From Archaeoglobus sp. JdFR-27 (GTDB lineage: Archaea > Halobacteriota > Archaeoglobi > Archaeoglobales > Archaeoglobaceae), in the NCBI GenBank assembly GCA_002011235.1, contig MTMO01000007.1:1-64000 (forward strand): a stretch of DNA of 64,000 nt, read 5' to 3'. Numbering within the stretch: the stretch's first letter is position 1; each line of letters opens with the position of its first letter. The translations under genes and the position numbers were made by a program. The notes beneath the pieces are model-generated. The model did not search any database and was not told where the DNA came from. It saw nothing but the letters and a program-made list of their open reading frames with translations. Positions 27,940-36,897 of this stretch are shown piece by piece.

Positions 27940-28059
27940 AATTAAATTGTTTTCAAAAAGTAAAAGGATTCTGGTCATTTTGGAAGAGTACAGATTTCGA
28001 TGATAGATTTTAATTTCTTAATTTTTTAATTTCTTAATTCTCAATCCTCAATTCTTAAT

Positions 28060-28875
28060 TTAATCCCTAGAGAGTCCAAGAAGCGATTTAACGAAGTTTT
28101 TCCTCGACCATTCTCCTTCGCTAAAACTCTCCATAAGTAAAACTTTCTCCGGAGGTTTTGGAAAGAGCTCTTCAATTATTTCTTTTATGCTTTTTCCACT
28201 ATCACACATCTCCTTAGCTCTATCTTGGATATTTTTAAGATATTTAAGGTAGTCTTCGACCTCTTTCCTTGTTGCTATCCCTGGGCCACCAAAAGCAATA
28301 CTGAAATCCTTTTCCAGAATCTTCTCCAGTGAATCAATAATCAAGGTATACTCTTCTGACCTCATGCAGACCATCTGCTTTGATGTAACCACGAGATCAC
28401 CTGAAAACAGCTTATCACCTATCAGGAAGCACACGTGATCGGGGCTATGACCGGGAGTGTCTATAACTTCAACATCAACTTCAGCATCCAACTCCAAGCT
28501 TTCAATAGACTCAAGTGGTTCAGCCTCAATAGGTTCGGGCTGACCCCAGACATATTTTCTGTATTCTGGAATCTCAGGGGGATTGTATAGAATTTCAAGA
28601 GATTCTTCAGGTGCAAAAACTCTTGCTCCAAGAGATTTAAGAGCGTTTGCTCCTCCGATGTGATCTTCGTGGTGGTGGGTGAGCAAAACAGCTTTTACAT
28701 TCCTGTTTTTAAACGCATTACGAACCTCATCAGCTGTGTGTGGACAGCCCGTATCAATCACCAAACCTTTGTAAAAGTAAAAATTTACCCAGTAGAGAAC
28801 TTGTCCATTTATTTCGTTGCCAGATTTGATTGTCTCCAAATTTGAAAAGTCGTCCCTCTCAAAAATGAGAACCAT
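28060..28875 (-). CDS. Metallo-beta-lactamase-fold hydrolase
   Basis: 271 residues from ATG 28875 (MVLIFERDD). The frame opens 9 bases earlier at 28884. The zinc motif is LLTHHHEDHIGGA (about 75-87), then DTPGHSPDHVCF (third metal ligand region), with the last His replaced or displaced near the C-terminal FGGPG. The C-terminal helix resembles LACTB2-like hydrolases. The substrate is unknown. It is convergent with nothing and divergent from pyrK. Confidence 0.9.
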   Translation of the reverse strand: MVLIFERDDFSNLETIKSGNEINGQVLYWVNFYFYKGLVIDTGCPHTADEVRNAFKNRNVKAVLLTHHHEDHIGGANALKSLGARVFAPEESLEILYNPPEIPEYRKYVWGQPEPIEAEPLESIESLELDAEVDVEVIDTPGHSPDHVCFLIGDKLFSGDLVVTSKQMVCMRSEEYTLIIDSLEKILEKDFSIAFGGPGIATRKEVEDYLKYLKNIQDRAKEMCDSGKSIKEIIEELFPKPPEKVLLMESFSEGEWSRKNFVKSLLGLSRD

Positions 28876-29109
28876 ATGAATCAAAGTGTTAGTAGATATT
28901 TGATATTTTTGAAAAAGTTAAATCAGGACAAAATTCAAAATCAAACTAAGCCAAACAACCGAACAAACCATTGCCAAGAAGTTAAATCAAGTAAATACCA
29001 TAAAAGCTGAAAGATTCGAAGAATTATAGACTTTAGAATTCAGATAACCTTCACCTTAATCAGAACCGTATTCAAAAAATTTTATTATCTCCTAGTGGTT
29101 AATAACACC

Positions 29110-29817
29110 ATGTTCAGTCTAAAGATCGACAAAATAATTAAACATTCCGAGACAATCTCAACCCTATTCTTCAATTCAAGATTGAAGTCCTATCCCGGGC
29201 AATTCATCATGTTAAACCTACCTGAATACGAAGAAATACCCTTAAGCCTCTCATCACCCTATTCGGTAACGGTTAAAGCTGTTGGCGAAACAACGGAGGC
29301 TTTGATTAAGATTAAAGCTGGGGAAAGAGTTGGTATTAGGGGACCTTTTGGTAGGCCTTTCTCATTCACCGACAAAAAAGCCTTGCTCGTTGCAGGTGGC
29401 ATCGGGGCTGCTCCTCTTTACTACCTTCACGATTATCTCTCTGCCCGAGGTGCTGACGTAACAGTCTTATTCGGTGCCAGAACTTCGGATGAACTCGTAT
29501 GGAAAGACAAATTCTTGAACGCTGAATTTTCAACGGATGATGGATCTGAAGGCTTTAAAGGTAATGTTGTCGAGCTAATGAAGGAGAAGGATCTCACAAA
29601 CTACGATAGAATCTACGTCTGCGGTCCTGAGGCGATGATTAAAGGTGCTTTCTACCATCTCAAAGAAGAGAATTTACTCGACATAACAGAGTTCTCGTTG
29701 GAAAGGTACATGAGGTGTGGAATTGGTTTGTGTGGCTCTTGTGTGCTTGAAGATGGTTCAAGAGTTTGTGCAGATGGCCCTGTTTTCAGCGGAGAAGATC
29801 TTGATGGGTGGATTTAG
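29110..29817 (+). CDS. pyrK: Dihydroorotate dehydrogenase electron-transfer subunit
   Basis: 235 residues from ATG 29110 (MFSLKIDK); a GTG at 29095 is too near the TATA (ttttattatc, 29078-29087) to be the start. It shuttles electrons from PyrD to NAD+ via FAD and [2Fe-2S]. It has the FAD motif SLSSPYSV, the NAD-binding LLVAGGIGAAPLYYL (about 93-107) and the C-terminal cluster motif MRCGIGLCGSCVLEDGSRVC. It is on the same strand as pyrD but 1.75 kb away. Confidence 0.93.
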   Translation: MFSLKIDKIIKHSETISTLFFNSRLKSYPGQFIMLNLPEYEEIPLSLSSPYSVTVKAVGETTEALIKIKAGERVGIRGPFGRPFSFTDKKALLVAGGIGAAPLYYLHDYLSARGADVTVLFGARTSDELVWKDKFLNAEFSTDDGSEGFKGNVVELMKEKDLTNYDRIYVCGPEAMIKGAFYHLKEENLLDITEFSLERYMRCGIGLCGSCVLEDGSRVCADGPVFSGEDLDGWI

Positions 29818-29885
29818 TAATAAAAGTTAAGAAAAGTTTAAAATTAAAAAGAAAAGTTAATTCCAATAAAACTCAATAAAAACGT

Positions 29886-31082
29886 CTACTCAACTCCTCC
29901 ATTCTCATTTATGACTTTGAGTATAACCTCGGAAATATCAAGGATCTCCGGTTTTTCAAGTTCCGAGACCTTTTTTGAATGGGAAAGATGCATCTTGCAG
30001 AAGGGGCAGCAAGATATGAGATAATCAACGTCTAGCTCAAGAGCTTCTTTGAGTCTTAGCTTTCCAATTTCGAGGGAAAGATCCCTGAACTGTGCCCTCA
30101 CACCTCCTCCTGCACCACAGCAGAATGAATCCTCTCTTGTATGTTCCATCTCAACCAGATCCAATCCAGATGCTCTTATAAGTTCTCTAGGCTCATTGTA
30201 AACTCCAGCATGCCTCCCGAGATGGCAGGGATCGTGGTAGGTTGCTTTACCCCTTAGCTTCGCCTTCATACCATTTTTGATTATCTTTCCCGCTTCCCTC
30301 TCAATGAATTGAGAAAGATGGAGAATCTCAAAATTAAAATCTATGCCCTTCTCTTCACAGATTTCCGGATAATCCAAAGCGAAAGTCCTGTAGCAGCCAG
30401 CACAGGTAGTGATTATCGTTTCAATGCCATTCTTGTTCCAGATCTTGATATTCCTTTCAACAAGCTTTTCAGCTTTATCTTTCTGCCCTGTCCGAAGAAG
30501 AGTTGAGCCACAGCATATTTCATCTTTTCTAAGGTAGTTGAATTCAATTTCAAAGTGCGAGAGTATTTTTGCAGTACTAATCGCAATTTCCTTAGCTCTA
30601 TAACTTGCGGTACATCCAGCAAAGTAAAGAACATTTGAATTCGATACTTCTATACCTTCAGGGAACCAACCATCCCTTAATTCTTTCTCTTCTCCATATG
30701 GGTTCATATAGATTCCAATGCTGTCGGCTAGTTTTTTATGGGCTGGTAACACTCCTTTAACCTTTGTCAATCTATTTCTCGTTTCTTCCCATAGTTTCAA
30801 GAGAGGAATTCCCACGATGCAAACGTTCTCACACAATCCGCAAGTAGTACATTTAAAGAAATCTTTCAGCATAAGATTGTCTAGCTCAGAATTGTTAAGA
30901 CTCAATTTAAGAAGATAGAGTCTCCCTTTTGGTGAGACACTTTCCCACCTTTCAACCTTGAAAGTTGGACATATTCTACAATAATTGCATTGGGCACATG
31001 CGTAGATTTCATCCACCAGATCTTCCAAGATTTTCGCCATGTCTGTTTGCATCTTACCACTTAAACTAAGCTGTCCAACCAA
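29886..31082 (-). CDS. Fe-S oxidoreductase with two CCG domains (GlpC/GlcF/HdrD type)
   Basis: 398 residues. The N-terminus has two [4Fe-4S] ferredoxin sites: CAQCNYCRICP (one residue shorter between the last two Cys than the usual C-x2-C-x2-C-x3-C-P) and CTTCGLCENVC. Two CCG domains follow: EICCGSTLLRTGQ...TTCAGCYRTF and CHLGRHAG...SFCCGAGGG...SCCPFC. Such subunits pass electrons from an FAD-linked 2-hydroxyacid dehydrogenase toward quinone or a heterodisulfide-type acceptor. It is 10 bases downstream of the FAD subunit, so the two form one complex. Confidence 0.9.
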   Translation of the reverse strand: MVGQLSLSGKMQTDMAKILEDLVDEIYACAQCNYCRICPTFKVERWESVSPKGRLYLLKLSLNNSELDNLMLKDFFKCTTCGLCENVCIVGIPLLKLWEETRNRLTKVKGVLPAHKKLADSIGIYMNPYGEEKELRDGWFPEGIEVSNSNVLYFAGCTASYRAKEIAISTAKILSHFEIEFNYLRKDEICCGSTLLRTGQKDKAEKLVERNIKIWNKNGIETIITTCAGCYRTFALDYPEICEEKGIDFNFEILHLSQFIEREAGKIIKNGMKAKLRGKATYHDPCHLGRHAGVYNEPRELIRASGLDLVEMEHTREDSFCCGAGGGVRAQFRDLSLEIGKLRLKEALELDVDYLISCCPFCKMHLSHSKKVSELEKPEILDISEVILKVINENGGVE

Positions 31083-31092
31083 ACCATCTAAC

Positions 31093-32391
31093 CTAAATTA
31101 CCAAACCGGCTATCTTCATTAGCATCGGAACTCTTCCTTCAGGAAATATCTTTCCTGGATTCAAAAGGTTAGCCGGATCGACCTTTTTCTTAAACTTTAA
31201 CAACTCATCATAGTCCAGGATGATTCTCCTGCTTAGATAAGATAGGTATAAACCAGTAGCATAAGGCCTCCCACCAAGCTTCATTCCAACCTTCAGGAGT
31301 TTAAACGCGGTTTTCCAGTCTTTCATAAATCTCTTATCTCTTTCATCACTGGGAATTAGAACTATAACGTTTGCCTCCTTTTTAGAAAAGTATGTCTGAA
31401 CTGCATGATCTGCAGCCACCTCCTTTTTAATCTCCCTGTAGTAGCTACCGAGATTTTCAAAAGGTATTAGAGATTCAATCGATACAAGTGAGGGGCCTTT
31501 TTTCTTTATCCTCAATGGGTAAAAGCGATCATTCCAGAGATCATAAGCGTCTCTTCCATCCAGTCCGGCTTTTTCGAGATAAACTGCGAGCAAGATATCC
31601 TTTTCCTCAAAATCCGTCCCCTTTACTTCATTCATCATTCTGAAAAATTCTGAACTCATAAGTATTGCGGAATAGGGCTTAGTTCTTTCAACAATTTTCA
31701 CAGCTTCCATGACACCTTTTACATCGGCTGCAACGGGAATCTCCTCTTTATAATCCATAAGTTTGATAGCAGACGAAGTTATCAGCCCGGTTGTGCCTTC
31801 CATACCTATATAATACTTCAGATTATCATGTCTAACTTTTTTAACTCTTTTATCTCTCTCGAAGTCGAGCACCTCGATTTCTTCTATATTTTCCCCTATC
31901 CCTCCAAACATCGTACTGCCTATACCCAGACCTCCTTGAGCTATCCACCCTCCAACTGTAGAGGAGAGGGCACTTGTTGGATAAATTCTTAAGCTCAGAT
32001 TTTTCTTCCTAGCTTCTTTTTGTATATCCCACCATATTGCTCCAGGTTCACTTTTCACCGTTTTAGTCTCTTCATCGATTTCAAAATGATTCATCCTCGA
32101 GAAATCAACAACGATCCCACCTTTAAGGGGAACCACTCCACCATAGCCTGATGTTGCAGAGCCTCTCGGGACTATCGGCTTCGAATATTCCCCACTTATT
32201 CGAAGTATCTCCCTAACATCATCAACGCTTTCAGGCTGAATAATGACTTCCGCATCTGAAGAAACCATTTTTTCAAGATACCCTGGAATTACGGAGATAT
32301 CGTGAGAGTAAAGTTTTATTTCTAGAGGATGAAAGGAGACATGGGAAAATAATTTCCTCACCTCCATCTCAAATTTCTCCATAATTTCCAT
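31093..32391 (-). CDS. FAD-linked 2-hydroxyacid dehydrogenase (GlcD / D-lactate dehydrogenase type)
   Basis: 432 residues. It has the PCMH-type FAD-binding domain with PIVPRGSATSGYGGVVPLKG (about 92-111) and PTSALSSTVGGWIAQGGLG (about 148-166). The C-terminal domain ends with KKVDPANLLNPGKIFP, the classic tail of the family. It probably oxidises D-lactate, glycolate or a related 2-hydroxy acid, feeding the Fe-S subunit encoded next. The exact substrate is not determinable. Confidence 0.9.
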   Translation of the reverse strand: MEIMEKFEMEVRKLFSHVSFHPLEIKLYSHDISVIPGYLEKMVSSDAEVIIQPESVDDVREILRISGEYSKPIVPRGSATSGYGGVVPLKGGIVVDFSRMNHFEIDEETKTVKSEPGAIWWDIQKEARKKNLSLRIYPTSALSSTVGGWIAQGGLGIGSTMFGGIGENIEEIEVLDFERDKRVKKVRHDNLKYYIGMEGTTGLITSSAIKLMDYKEEIPVAADVKGVMEAVKIVERTKPYSAILMSSEFFRMMNEVKGTDFEEKDILLAVYLEKAGLDGRDAYDLWNDRFYPLRIKKKGPSLVSIESLIPFENLGSYYREIKKEVAADHAVQTYFSKKEANVIVLIPSDERDKRFMKDWKTAFKLLKVGMKLGGRPYATGLYLSYLSRRIILDYDELLKFKKKVDPANLLNPGKIFPEGRVPMLMKIAGLVI

Positions 32392-32522
32392 TGGAGAATC
32401 CTTCCATGTAAAAGCTATAAAAGCTTTGAGATTTCAACAAATTAACATTATTAAATCTTTTAGATTTAATTTAAAACTTATTAAAAGATTGAAATTTTAT
32501 CTAACCATTCAATTAAATGCGC

Positions 32523-33809
32523 CTAAATAGTCCTATCCAGTGTTTCTTTAACAAGCTTTATCGCACAAAGCTCACCACACATCGAACATGCATCGCTTTG
32601 GGATTTTCTCCTTTCCCACGTCTCTCTTGCCCTTTTTGGATCAATAGAAAGACTGAATTGTTTCTCCCAGTTAAGATCTTTCCTTGCAATAGACATCTCA
32701 AGATCTCTTTTCCTTGCTTTCTCCCTTTGACCTTCCTTCACCAAATCGACCGCATGGGCGGCGATTTTAGCAGCTATCACACCTTCTCTTACGTCTTCAA
32801 TCGTCGGAAGGGCAAGATGTTCTGCAGGGGTAACGTAGCAAATAAAATCTGCTCCGCTCATTCCTGCTATCGCCGCGCCAATAGCAGCGGCTATGTGATC
32901 ATAACCCGCTGCAACATCGGTAACGAGGGGACCAAGGAGGTATAAAGGAGCGTTATTCGTCACGTATTTCATAGCCTTAACCGATGTTTCGATCTCATCG
33001 AGTGGAACATGCCCTGGGCCTTCCACCATCGCTTGAACTCCAGCTTCTCTGCATTTTTCAACAAGTTCTCCGAGCAGAATGAATTCCGTGTATTTCACCC
33101 TATCACTTGCATCTTCAATGCACCCCGGCCTGAAAGCATCTCCGAGGCTTATTGTAACGTCAAATTCCTTCATGAGCTCTAACAAATAATCAAAATTCTC
33201 GTAGTATGGGTTCTCCCTCTGATTGTGAAGCATCCAGCCGATGGTTATCGCTCCACCTCTGCTAACAACTCCAAGCAGCCTTTTGCTTCTCTTAAGTCTC
33301 TCAACACTGTTCCAGTTAACTCCAGCATGGATGGTCATAAAGTCTACTCCATCCTTTGCCTGTTTCTCAACAACTTTGAAGAAATCGTCCTCATCCATGT
33401 CAACTACCTTCTTACACCCTTTAGCAGCCTGATATATCGGAACAGTGCCAAATGGTACGTCAACGACTTTCATTATCTCTCTTCTGATTTTGTCAAGATT
33501 TCCACCTGTCGAGAGATCCATCACAGCGTCAGCTCCAGCTTCTATAGAAATCTTTGCCTTTAAAACCTCCTCATCAACGTTTATGTAATCTTCCGAAGTT
33601 CCTACGTTAGCATTAACCTTCGTTGAGACGAACTTTCCAATTGCCTTTGCCCTGAATTCCGAGTTTCTAAGGATGTTACGGGGAACAACAACCTCTCCCT
33701 TTGCGATGAGTCTTATAAGTAAGTCTAAATCAATATTTTCTTCCTTAGCAACCATTTCCAGCCAATTGGGATACTTTCCACTCTTCGCAAGCTCCATCAG
33801 TGTTTCCAT
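32523..33809 (-). CDS. thiC: Phosphomethylpyrimidine synthase
   Basis: 428 residues, normal length. This radical-SAM enzyme converts aminoimidazole ribotide to HMP phosphate for thiamine. It has [17 protein letters not shown] near 65, [16 protein letters not shown] (about 92), [13 protein letters not shown] (about 260), and the C-terminal cluster motif [11 protein letters not shown] (C-x2-C-x4-C). A TATA-like element (complement of gatagataaattc, 33831-33843) sits about 27 bases before the ATG. No TPP riboswitch is seen. Confidence 0.97.
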   Translation of the reverse strand: METLMELAKSGKYPNWLEMVAKEENIDLDLLIRLIAKGEVVVPRNILRNSEFRAKAIGKFVSTKVNANVGTSEDYINVDEEVLKAKISIEAGADAVMDLSTGGNLDKIRREIMKVVDVPFGTVPIYQAAKGCKKVVDMDEDDFFKVVEKQAKDGVDFMTIHAGVNWNSVERLKRSKRLLGVVSRGGAITIGWMLHNQRENPYYENFDYLLELMKEFDVTISLGDAFRPGCIEDASDRVKYTEFILLGELVEKCREAGVQAMVEGPGHVPLDEIETSVKAMKYVTNNAPLYLLGPLVTDVAAGYDHIAAAIGAAIAGMSGADFICYVTPAEHLALPTIEDVREGVIAAKIAAHAVDLVKEGQREKARKRDLEMSIARKDLNWEKQFSLSIDPKRARETWERRKSQSDACSMCGELCAIKLVKETLDRTI

Positions 33810-33917
33810 CAGACAAAATTGAGGCCAAGGATAGATAAATTCTTTGTTGTTTTCATAATTAAGATGATAGAGATTTCCAACAGAAAGTCTAATAAATAGA
33901 GGTTAGCTTTTGGGAGT

Positions 33918-35180
33918 ATGCATGCTAAAACCCTCAGCGAAAAGATATTCTCAGAGAAATCCGGCAAGGATGCGAGGGCTGGAGACTTCGTTTTTGCATC
34001 CATAGATAAAGCGATGATCCATGACATAACCGGGCCTCTGGCTGTAAAGGTTTTCAATGAGATAACCGATGGTGGAAAGGTGTGGGATCCTTCCAAAATA
34101 GTCATAGCCTTCGATCATCAGGTTCCTGCTGACAGCGTTAATGCTGCCGAAAACCACAAGATGCTCAGAAAGTTTGCAAGAGAGCAAAAAATATTGAATT
34201 ATGACGTTTATGAGGGCATAGCTCATCAGTTGATGGTTGAGAAAGGGCATATAATACCAGGAATGCTTGTTGTTGGAGCGGACAGTCACACATGTATGTA
34301 TGGAGCTTTAGGAGCTTTTTCCACAGGAATTGGCTCCACAGACATGGGAGCGGTATTCGCTTTGGGAAAGCTCTGGTTTAAAATTCCCGATACGATAAGA
34401 TTTGAGATTTCCGGAAAGCTTGGAAGGATGGTTTATAGCAAAGATATTATTCTAAAGCTGATCGGTATGATCGGAGCAGATGGTGCAACTTATGCTGCAT
34501 GTGAGTACGCTGGCGAGACTATTAGAAAAATGGAGATGTCTGAGAGGCTTACAATGAGCAACATGGCAATAGAGATGGGTGGAAAGGCTGGGATAATAGA
34601 GCCCGACGGGGTGACAGAAAAATATCTTTCAAATATTATAGAAGGTTATGAAACTCCTGACTGGGTTTACAGTGACGAAGAAGCAAGCTACAAAAGAGTA
34701 GTCGAGCTGAATGTTACCGATCTCGAACCACAGGTTGCCTTGCCCCATAGAGTTGATAATGTTGCAAACATTTCGGATGTTGAAGGAGTAAAGGTTGATC
34801 AAGTTTTCATCGGTTCTTGCACAAATGGAAGATATGAAGACCTGAAGATCGCCGCAGAGATTATAAGGGGAGAAAAGGTTGCTGAAGGTGTAAGATTGAT
34901 AGTCATCCCAGCAACGAGAAGTATATACCAGAGAGCGCTAAAAGAGGGGATCATAGATGTTTTTGTTGACGCTGGAGCGATCGTTGAATTTCCAAGCTGT
35001 GGCCCGTGTATGGGTGGCAGCTTCGGCCTTATCGCATCGAATGAAGTGAGCGCCTCAACCTCCAATCGAAACTTTGTGGGAAGACAAGGTAGCCCTGAGG
35101 GTGAAATCTATCTTGTTTCCCCTGCAACCGCTGCTGCCACAGCAATATATGGAGAACTCAAGGATCCGAGAACGGTTTAG
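33918..35180 (+). CDS. leuC: Isopropylmalate / homoaconitate-type dehydratase, large subunit
   Basis: 420 residues of the aconitase superfamily, archaeal LeuC/HacA branch. It has [22 protein letters not shown] (about 115, first cluster Cys), [12 protein letters not shown] (second Cys) and [12 protein letters not shown] (third Cys). The three Cys bind a [4Fe-4S] cluster. It could act on isopropylmalate, homocitrate-type or citramalate-derived substrates; the small subunit is not in the window. It is divergent from thiC with about 108 bases between the starts. Confidence 0.88.
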   Translation: MHAKTLSEKIFSEKSGKDARAGDFVFASIDKAMIHDITGPLAVKVFNEITDGGKVWDPSKIVIAFDHQVPADSVNAAENHKMLRKFAREQKILNYDVYEGIAHQLMVEKGHIIPGMLVVGADSHTCMYGALGAFSTGIGSTDMGAVFALGKLWFKIPDTIRFEISGKLGRMVYSKDIILKLIGMIGADGATYAACEYAGETIRKMEMSERLTMSNMAIEMGGKAGIIEPDGVTEKYLSNIIEGYETPDWVYSDEEASYKRVVELNVTDLEPQVALPHRVDNVANISDVEGVKVDQVFIGSCTNGRYEDLKIAAEIIRGEKVAEGVRLIVIPATRSIYQRALKEGIIDVFVDAGAIVEFPSCGPCMGGSFGLIASNEVSASTSNRNFVGRQGSPEGEIYLVSPATAAATAIYGELKDPRTV

Positions 35181-35360
35181 ATTCAACTTATGATTCAATT
35201 TAGATCTTTTATAATGTATTTCTATTGCTCTTTTCCACTTAATGAAATAAAGAAGACCAGATATCTATATAATAACTTTTTGAAAAAAATTTCTTTACCT
35301 ATGTTTCCTCTGGAATAATGAAAAGGAAAAAACTATATAGTAATAGTTATTACTCTAATC

Positions 35361-35543
35361 ATGCAGGAAGTCCAGCTTCCAATAGAGCTTGCTTTTATGG
35401 TTAGGAACAGATTAAAATTAAGAAAAATCCCGTATAAAGAAATCAAAATCGATAAAATAGCTCTCGATCAACACTATATCGATTTGATAGAGAATATAAT
35501 TTCTGAGCTCAAGGAAAAGAGGGGCATCAAAACAAGATACTAA
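35361..35543 (+). CDS. Small uncharacterised protein, 60 aa
   Basis: 60 residues, no family recognised. It begins MQEVQLPIELAFMVRNRL, is helical and rich in Lys/Ile, and ends KEKRGIKTRY. A strong TATA box (actatatag, 35331-35339) lies about 25 bases before the ATG, which supports a real leaderless gene. It lies just before the acyl-CoA dehydrogenase, but that gene has its own ribosome site. Confidence 0.6.
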   Translation: MQEVQLPIELAFMVRNRLKLRKIPYKEIKIDKIALDQHYIDLIENIISELKEKRGIKTRY

Positions 35544-35635
35544 AAACAGTTTTCTGAATTTATCGCTATTTATTGCTATTTTTCGAAAAGAATTTAAGTT
35601 GTTCAAATGTATCCATTTCAACTGGAGGTGTATGC

Positions 35636-36793
35636 ATGGTCAATTTTGAATTAACTCAGGAACAGAAAGATATTCAGAGGGCTGCAAGGGAATTTGCAAC
35701 CAAAGAATTCACAAAGGAGAGAGCAGAGGAGGCTGACGAAAAAGAGGAGTTTCCGTTCGAACTCTGGAAAAAGGCTTGTGAGCTAGGCTTTATAGGGATA
35801 CATTTTCCCGAAGAATACGGCGGAGCTGGGATGGGGATTTTTGAGAATATTCTTGTTGTAGAAGAATTCTGCAGAGCTGATAGTACAATTGGAAGTGCAA
35901 TAATCCTTTCTGACTTTTCTTCAGAGGTGGTAATGCGTTACGGAAGTGAAAATCTGAAAAAAGAGGTGTTACCGAAAGTTGCTGGAGGAGAGGCAATCAC
36001 GGCTGGATGCTATACCGAGCCTGAAGCAGGGAGTGATCTCACGGCTATAAGGACAAAGGCGGAGAAGGATGGAGACGAATGGATCATAAACGGAACAAAA
36101 ACTTTCATAACGAATGGAAACATCGCAGACTATTATATCGTACTTGCAGTAACCGATCCCGAGGCTCAGCCAAGATATAGGGGTTTTACAACCTTTCTCG
36201 TAAGAAAAGGTGCTGAAGGGTTATCGACGAACAAAATAGGTAAAAAAATGGGCATCAGAGCTTCTCCAACTGCAGAGGTGATATTCAGAAACGTGCGCGT
36301 TTCGGAGGATGACATCATAGGTAAGTTAAACAAAGGTTTCTATCAGGTACTTGAGTTCTTTGACGAGAGCAGAATTGAGATTGCTGCTCAGGCACTAGGT
36401 ATAGCCCAAGGAGCTTTCGACAGAACTCTTAACTACGTCAAGCAGAGAAAGCAATTTAATCAGCCAATCGCAGCCTTTCAGGCTTTGCAACACAGGATCG
36501 CAGATCTGCAAACCCAGATAGAATGCGCAAGACTTTTGATATACAAATCAGCCTGGAACTACGACCAAGGCAGAATAGATCCCGGGTTGACTTCGATGGC
36601 AAAGTACTATGCTGGAAAGGTAGCCGTGAAGGTCTGCGATGAGGCCATTCAGATGCATGGAGGCTATGGCTATATCGGAGAATACGATGTCGAGAGATTC
36701 TATAGAGACTCTAAAATAACTGAGATATATGAGGGTACAAAAGAAGTTCAGTTAAATACCATTGCAAAGGATGTTTTGGGTAAGTTCAAGTGA
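35636..36793 (+). CDS. Acyl-CoA dehydrogenase
   Basis: 385 residues from ATG 35636 (MVNFELTQEQ), preceded by GGAGGTG. The frame opens at 35573 but those residues are upstream sequence. The flavin-binding block GCYTEPEAGSDLTAIRT is at about 121-137, then GTKTFITNG. The C-terminal helices have the catalytic-base signature RDSKITEIYEGTKEVQ (about 358-373), where Glu is the base. It oxidises a short or branched acyl-CoA to the enoyl-CoA. It heads the acyl-CoA mutase region, consistent with branched-chain acid breakdown. Confidence 0.95.
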   Translation: MVNFELTQEQKDIQRAAREFATKEFTKERAEEADEKEEFPFELWKKACELGFIGIHFPEEYGGAGMGIFENILVVEEFCRADSTIGSAIILSDFSSEVVMRYGSENLKKEVLPKVAGGEAITAGCYTEPEAGSDLTAIRTKAEKDGDEWIINGTKTFITNGNIADYYIVLAVTDPEAQPRYRGFTTFLVRKGAEGLSTNKIGKKMGIRASPTAEVIFRNVRVSEDDIIGKLNKGFYQVLEFFDESRIEIAAQALGIAQGAFDRTLNYVKQRKQFNQPIAAFQALQHRIADLQTQIECARLLIYKSAWNYDQGRIDPGLTSMAKYYAGKVAVKVCDEAIQMHGGYGYIGEYDVERFYRDSKITEIYEGTKEVQLNTIAKDVLGKFK

Positions 36794-36897
36794 TCAGATT
36801 CATCATATTTTTAAATTATTTTTTTTAATAATGAAAGTAAATCAAAAATTTTAAATTTTTTAGCACGGAGGTTCAATGATAGAACGTAGGTGATAAC

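Noticed and set aside
33810-33917. TPP riboswitch before thiC
   Set aside because: The gap is only about 100 bases shared with a divergent promoter, and the conserved riboswitch elements are not present.
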